DNA of 64,000 nt, from the NCBI RefSeq assembly GCF_019578655.1, contig NC_063263.1:1550001-1614000 (forward strand). The letters are read 5' to 3'. Both the position numbers and the translations under genes were made by a program. Below, piece after piece: positions 59,464 to 64,000 of this stretch (the stretch's first letter is position 1; each line of letters starts with the position of its first letter). The notes below the pieces were generated by a model, which did no database searches, was not told the DNA's origin, and worked only from the letters and a program-made list of their open reading frames with translations. This stretch comes from Ricinus communis. Its lineage: Eukaryota; Streptophyta; Magnoliopsida; Malpighiales; Euphorbiaceae.

Positions 59464-60316
59464 TGATACGAATTCGAACCAGATACGTTCAAACACCAAG
59501 ATAAGTAATGGTGAGAAAATCAAACTGATAAACGCTCTCCCTATTTAAGAGGAAGCACCCTTACCAATAAGTTCAAATTTATCACCCCAAGATCTAACTT
59601 GAAAGTTTGCAATTGATTATGGAACTAACAAACTTAGCAATAGAACTACTAAGCCCTTTAGTTATAAATAGATGAAGAATGTTCAAACAACTCAAGAAAC
59701 TAATAAAAAGTTAATTGATTGATCAAACATGTAGATGTGAAACTAAATCAAACAAGTTAATTTAATCTCAAGAAATTCAATAAGGAACACCTTAAGGAAT
59801 AAGAGTTAACAACTCAAATAAAACTTCATTCAGAAATGTATATTGATCTTTTTTTGTGTTTTAGCCGAAATACATAGCTCTATTTATAGAGTCTTGAAAT
59901 GATTCTAACCCTAAAAAAGGACTAAGAGATAAGCAATAAAGAATCAAACCCTAAAAGACTTCTAATGTGCGGCTGCCTCCTTCTCTAAGCATAAGTGGTG
60001 GCTGCTCTAGGGTTAGGTGAGACCTCCAATGCTTCTAGAAACCCTAATGTGCAGCCCAATGCTTAGGGTGTGGCCCAATGCTTCTAGAAACCCTAATGTG
60101 CGGCCCAATGCAAGTTTAAGCTTCATTAATAGCAATTAATGTCACTTCAAGGCGTTGTTATCTTCACTAAAAGCACCATCATTAGCCATCTTCAAAACAT
60201 GCTCCAAGTAAGAATTTAAGGCTTGCTTGAACTTTTTACTCCTTGCTCGTGTCATTGGTCCTTTATAGGCTAGTGGATCCATGCTAGTTGACTTAGATGC
60301 ATCCTTGGTTGCATCA
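59464..60316 (-). repeat. 3' LTR of the right-hand gypsy
   Basis: On the - strand it begins tgatgcaacc directly after the purine tract aaagaggggggg and ends ..cgaattcgtatca. About 853 bp. The end is inferred from the TG..CA rule and the break in the copia frame, since the partner LTR is outside the window. Confidence 0.75.
60027..60110. repeat. 49-bp tandem repeat in the gypsy LTR
   Basis: caatgcttctagaaaccc..gcggccc occurs at 60027 and again at 60076, with a third partial unit upstream near 59985. Confidence 0.8.
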
Positions 60317-60876
60317 TTCCCCCCCTCTTTGAAAGGATTCGACCTCGAATCAACGCCTTCATCAAAATCAAAAGGAGACAAATCAGCAACATTAAAAGTA
60401 GCACTAACATTATACTCACCAGGTAAGTCAACTTTGTATGCATTATCGTTGATGCGCTCTATTACTTCAAATGGACCATCACCACGTGGCATCAACTTGG
60501 ATTTTCTTTGATTGGGAAACCTTTCCTTCCTGAAGTGCACCCAAACCCAATCACCGACTTCAAATACCATCCTTTTGCGACCCTTATTGCGTTGTTTGGT
60601 GATTTGTTCGTTGCGTCTTTCCAAATTTGCACGCGCTTGCTCATGCAACTTCAACACAAATTCAGCCTTTTGTGCATTATCTAAATTCACTTGTTCACTC
60701 AAAGGTAAAGCAATCAAATCTAAAGGACTCAAAGGGATAAAGCCATAAACAATCTCAAATGGGCAAAATTGAGTAGAAGAATGCATACTACGATTATATG
60801 CAAATTCAACATGCGGCAAACAATCTTCCCATGTTCTCAAGTTTCGTTTAACCATGGTCCTAAGTAATTGTGACAA
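60142..60876 (-). pseudogene. Gypsy integrase C-terminal part and LTR-embedded tail
   Basis: A 244-codon open frame: SQLLRTMVKRNLRTWEDCLP, HVEFAYNRSMHSSTQF, GDWVWVHFRKERFPNQRKSK, GPFEVIERINDNAYKVDL and FNVADLSPFDFDEGVDSRSN. It then passes the polypurine tract at about 60317-60328 and runs 58 codons into the LTR (GPMTRARSKKFKQAL). A pol frame extending into the 3' LTR is seen in some plant chromoviruses. No classic chromodomain was recognised. Confidence 0.88.
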
Positions 60877-62022
60877 AGTTCTATTTACTACCTCAGTTTG
60901 ACCATCGGTTTGGGGATGACATGTAGTAGAAAAAGTAATTTAGTTCCCAATTTACCCCATAAGGTCTTCCAAAAATAGCTCAAAAACTTGGTGTCCCTAT
61001 CAACGACAATAGTTCTAGGCATACCATGTAAACGTATACAATTTCCTAAAGAACAATTCGCTGTGCATTATCGGTTTTCCTACATGCAATAAAGTGTGAC
61101 ATCTTTGAAAACCTATCCACCACAACAAAAATACTATCATGCCCATGCTTAGACCTAGGTAATCCAAGCACAAAATCCATAGATATGTCAATCCAAGGAG
61201 AATTAGGTATGGGCAAAGGCATGTATAACCCATTAGGTTGTGATTTAGACTTAGCTTGCTTGCATACAATACAGTTAGCACATAATCTATTCACATCAGA
61301 TTTCATTTTAGGCCAATAGAAATGATCATGCAAAACATCTAAAGTCTTTTGAACACCAAAGTGTCCCATCAAACCACCTTCATATGATTCTCTCACAAGC
61401 AATTCACGCATAGAACACACAGGGAATGCATAGACGCGTTTTCTTTGAACAAAAATCCATCATGTCTATAAAATTTATCAATAGCACCATGTTCACAAGC
61501 ATGAAAAATAGAACCAAAATCGTGGTCATCAACATACAAGTCTTTGATATACTCAAAACCAAGCAATTTTATTTCTAGAGAAGCAAGTAAAGCATACCTT
61601 CTAGATAGTGCATCGGCAACTACATTTTCTTTACCTTGCTTGTACTTAATGACATAGGGAAATGCTTCAATGAATTCACTCCATTTAGCATGGCGCTTAT
61701 TCAACTTGTTCTGTCCCTTCAAGTGCTTTAATGCTTCATGATCCGTGTGAATCACAAACTCCTTAGGTAGCAAATAATGCTGCCAAACATTGAGTGCACG
61801 CACAAGAGCATACAATTCCTTATCATAAGTTGGATACTTCAAGCTAGCTCCCTTCAACTTTTCACTAAAATAGGCTATTGGCTTCCCATCTTGCATTAAA
61901 ACAGCTCCAATACCTACACCAGAAGCATCACAATCAATTTCAAAAGTTTTGGAAAAATCTGGAAGTGAAAGAATGGGAGATGAAGTAAGTTTGTCCTTTA
62001 GCATATTAAATGCGTTTTCTTA
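60877..62022 (-). pseudogene. Gypsy RNase H and integrase N-terminal and core parts
   Basis: 62004-61393 reads TFEIDCDASGVGIGAVLMQD, KEFVIHTDHEALKHLKGQNK and [16 protein letters not shown] (RNase H). 61420-61046 gives the integrase zinc region [32 protein letters not shown] and the first catalytic aspartate block [15 protein letters not shown]. Then [13 protein letters not shown] near 60970-61010 holds the second aspartate. Frame changes lie near 61410, 61045 and 60925. This is the segment missing from the other gypsy element. Confidence 0.88.
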
Positions 62023-64000
62023 TTATTCTCCCCAATGAAACTTCACGTTCTTCTTTACAAGCTCGTTAAGTGGTGCGGCAAGGGTACTGAAGTCCTTGAC
62101 AAACCTCCTATAGAAGCTTGCAAGCCCATGAAAGCTTCTCACATCACTAACATTCTTTGGTGTTGGCCACTCCTTAATTGCTTTTACCTTATCTTCATCG
62201 ACCTGAATTCCATTTTCACTAACAACAAAACCAAGAAACACAAGTTTGTTTGTGCAAAAATCACACTTAGCAAGGTTAGCATATAAAGAATTCTCACGCA
62301 AAACCATCAACACCATCCGAATATGTTCAACATGCTCACTAAAGCTCTTACTATAAATCAAAATATCATCAAAGTATACTACCATAAATTTACCAATATA
62401 CGCACGCAAAACATGGTTCATTAGTCTCATAAAAGTACTTGGTGCGTTAGTTAAGCCAAAAGGCATGACCAACCACTCATACAAACCAAATTTAGTTTTG
62501 AATGTTGTTTTCCACTCATCACCTATATTCATTCTAATTTGGTGATAGCCACTTCTCAAATCAATTTTAGTAAAGATAACACTTCCATGCAATTCATCTA
62601 ACATATCATCTAACCTAGGAATAGGATGACGATATTTAATGGTAATCTTGTTAATTGCACGACAATCAACACACATACGCCAAGACCCATCTTTCTTAGG
62701 GACTAACAAAACAGGAACAGCACATGGGCTAAGACTTTCCCTAATATAACCTTTACTTAGTAGTTCCTCAACTTGGCGTTGCAGCTCTTTGGTCTCCTCG
62801 GGATTGACTCTATAGGCTGGTCTATTTGGAATAGATGACCCCGGCACAAAGTCAATTTGGTGCTCTATCCCCCTTAGTGGTGGCAACCCACTAGGTAACT
62901 TCTCGGGAAACACATCGTCATATTCCTGTAAAACACTTACAAACACACTAGGAAGAGAAGAGTTAAGATTATTAGTGTTAAATAAAGTCTCCTTGTACGT
63001 AAGTACAAGTACTCGCCTATTTTCACTCAAAGCCTTTCTCATGTCTCGCTCTCTAACTAAGAAACTCACTTTTTTCTCGCTTGCCTCCCCTTTTTCTTGC
63101 GCCTTACTCGTTCTTTTGCTCACATTCTTGCGCAAACCCTTGCTAAACTCTCCTTTTACCACTCGTTGCTCTCGCCCCTCATTATTTTCCACACAACTCC
63201 CCTTTTGCTTGTGCACCTTTTCTTTTTCATATGCACTCTCACACTTTCTTTTTTCTTTCTCATATGCTTCCATTCGGTCCTTTACAACTTTTTGTAATTC
63301 ACAAACTTCTTTAGGACTTAATGGTGCCAAAACATACGGTTTTCCATCCATTACAAGAGAATATGCATTGGTTCGACCATTATGAATTACAGATCTATCA
63401 TATAACCATGGTCTACCTAGCAACATATGACATGCTTGCATGGGAACAACATCACATAATACCTCATCATTATACTTCTTTACACTAAATGCAATCCGTA
63501 CTTGCTTAGTAACTCTAATCCTACTTTGATCATTAAGCCATTGCAAGGTGTATGGCTTAGGATGCTTAATAGTTGGAAGTCTAAGTTTATCAACCATCAT
63601 AGCACTGGCTACATTAGTACAACTACCCCCATCAATGATTAAACTACAATTAGCATCATGGTTTTGTACTTTACATGTAGTATGGAATATGTTTTCCCTT
63701 TGAGCATAATCATCAATAGGTTGTAAATTAAGAGCTCTAAAAGTTATAAGTACATTACTAACCTCACCCAATTGCACATCATCACATTCTTCCAACTCAG
63801 GCATGTATAGGTAATCCTCCTCACCTGGTTCGGATTCTTCATCACTCTCAAAGACCACTTCACCACCTCGAATTGCCATGGTTCGCTTGTTTGGATATTG
63901 GGAAGATATATGTCCATACCCCAAACACTTGAAGCATTGCACTTTCTTTGATTTGAGGTCACTTTGCGTCGTTGGTTTAGTGTTAACATCAAATTTAAGG
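62023..64000 (-). CDS. Gypsy gag C-terminus, protease and reverse transcriptase, partial
   Basis: A frame of 639 codons is open from 63942 to 62023, and the protein enters from beyond the window. In order: zinc knuckle [15 protein letters not shown] (last cysteine changed to tyrosine), acidic linker, protease [31 protein letters not shown], a Lys/Glu-rich linker, then RT with [35 protein letters not shown] and [14 protein letters not shown], and the connection [20 protein letters not shown]. It ends at two consecutive stop codons (62020-62025), where relatives continue into RNase H. The element could not make a full polyprotein. Confidence 0.9.
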   Translation of the reverse strand, partial: LKFDVNTKPTTQSDLKSKKVQCFKCLGYGHISSQYPNKRTMAIRGGEVVFESDEESEPGEEDYLYMPELEECDDVQLGEVSNVLITFRALNLQPIDDYAQRENIFHTTCKVQNHDANCSLIIDGGSCTNVASAMMVDKLRLPTIKHPKPYTLQWLNDQSRIRVTKQVRIAFSVKKYNDEVLCDVVPMQACHMLLGRPWLYDRSVIHNGRTNAYSLVMDGKPYVLAPLSPKEVCELQKVVKDRMEAYEKEKRKCESAYEKEKVHKQKGSCVENNEGREQRVVKGEFSKGLRKNVSKRTSKAQEKGEASEKKVSFLVRERDMRKALSENRRVLVLTYKETLFNTNNLNSSLPSVFVSVLQEYDDVFPEKLPSGLPPLRGIEHQIDFVPGSSIPNRPAYRVNPEETKELQRQVEELLSKGYIRESLSPCAVPVLLVPKKDGSWRMCVDCRAINKITIKYRHPIPRLDDMLDELHGSVIFTKIDLRSGYHQIRMNIGDEWKTTFKTKFGLYEWLVMPFGLTNAPSTFMRLMNHVLRAYIGKFMVVYFDDILIYSKSFSEHVEHIRMVLMVLRENSLYANLAKCDFCTNKLVFLGFVVSENGIQVDEDKVKAIKEWPTPKNVSDVRSFHGLASFYRRFVKDFSTLAAPLNELVKKNVKFHWGE

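Larger units (their letters stand above)
59464..64000 (-). mobile_element. Ty3/gypsy retrotransposon, - strand, 5' end outside the window
   Basis: From right to left: gag knuckle, protease, RT, RNase H, integrase and a 3' LTR (59464-60316). It is related to, but distinct from, the gypsy at 43370-50036. The coding region is only lightly damaged: two adjacent stops at 62020-62025, frameshifts near 61410 and 61040, and one near 60900. It cut into a copia fragment at 59463. The other end, its LTR and the target duplication lie beyond 64000. Confidence 0.9.

Noticed and set aside
62975..63385. 136-codon + strand frame
   Set aside because: Antisense to the Lys/Glu-rich linker between protease and RT of the right-hand gypsy.
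43370..63992. Endogenous pararetrovirus as an explanation of the RT-bearing blocks
   Set aside because: Domain order with integrase, LTR pairs, primer sites and polypurine tracts identifies Ty3/gypsy elements instead; no viral movement or coat protein was seen.
1..64000. tRNA, rRNA, CRISPR or prokaryotic-type operons
   Set aside because: None was seen. The matches to tRNA-like sequence are short primer binding sites of retroelements.

Overview
This is nuclear DNA from a flowering plant, most likely a eudicot. It is very AT-rich, has long (TA)n runs, one spliced plant-specific transcription factor gene, and is otherwise packed with nested, mostly dead transposable elements. No bacterial, organellar, rRNA, tRNA or CRISPR feature was seen. 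The species cannot be named from the sequence alone.

The only convincing cellular gene is a NIN-like protein (NLP; RWP-RK plus PB1 domains) on the + strand. It has four coding exons between 30244 and 34473 (about 930 residues) and a probable extra intron in its 5' UTR. All splice joins keep frame and use GT..AG. Its second coding intron carries a small inverted-repeat element.

Left of the gene (1-29171), AT-rich DNA holds a CACTA transposon relic ending near 4363, a degenerate + strand copia element (about 4630-8385), a hAT transposase relic on the - strand (about 11890-12640), a copia element with both LTRs (17285-23342), and a second copia on the - strand with short LTRs (23624-29171). The 17285-23342 copia is flanked by an unusual direct repeat of about 127 bp. 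The - strand copia contains a Mutator-type MITE and an exact 200-bp tandem duplication.

Right of the gene (35050-64000) is a nest. A - strand copia (about 35480-51840) was split in its gag by one 9.3-kb Ty3/gypsy insertion (40708-50036). Both outer ends of that insertion are the U3 ends of oppositely oriented LTRs, with a clean 5-bp target duplication (ctttg). The insertion holds an ordinary - strand element (43370-50036) joined to a shuffled, inverted set of pieces of the same family (40708-43369). The ordinary part lost the core of its integrase, and the gap is filled with copied scraps, one of them from the host DNA just outside the insertion. Next come a + strand copia of the same family with gag fused to integrase and a MITE with a perfect 9-bp target duplication, a GC-richer LTR-like repeat (53762 to about 56640), two more copia fragments in opposite orientations, and the 3' part of another Ty3/gypsy element (59464 to beyond the window end).

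I found no new multi-gene system. The most unusual objects are the inverted-LTR gypsy insertion, its templated filler DNA, and the 127-bp duplication around the copia at 17285-23342. All assignments come from reading the sequence and from memory of protein families; no database search was run.
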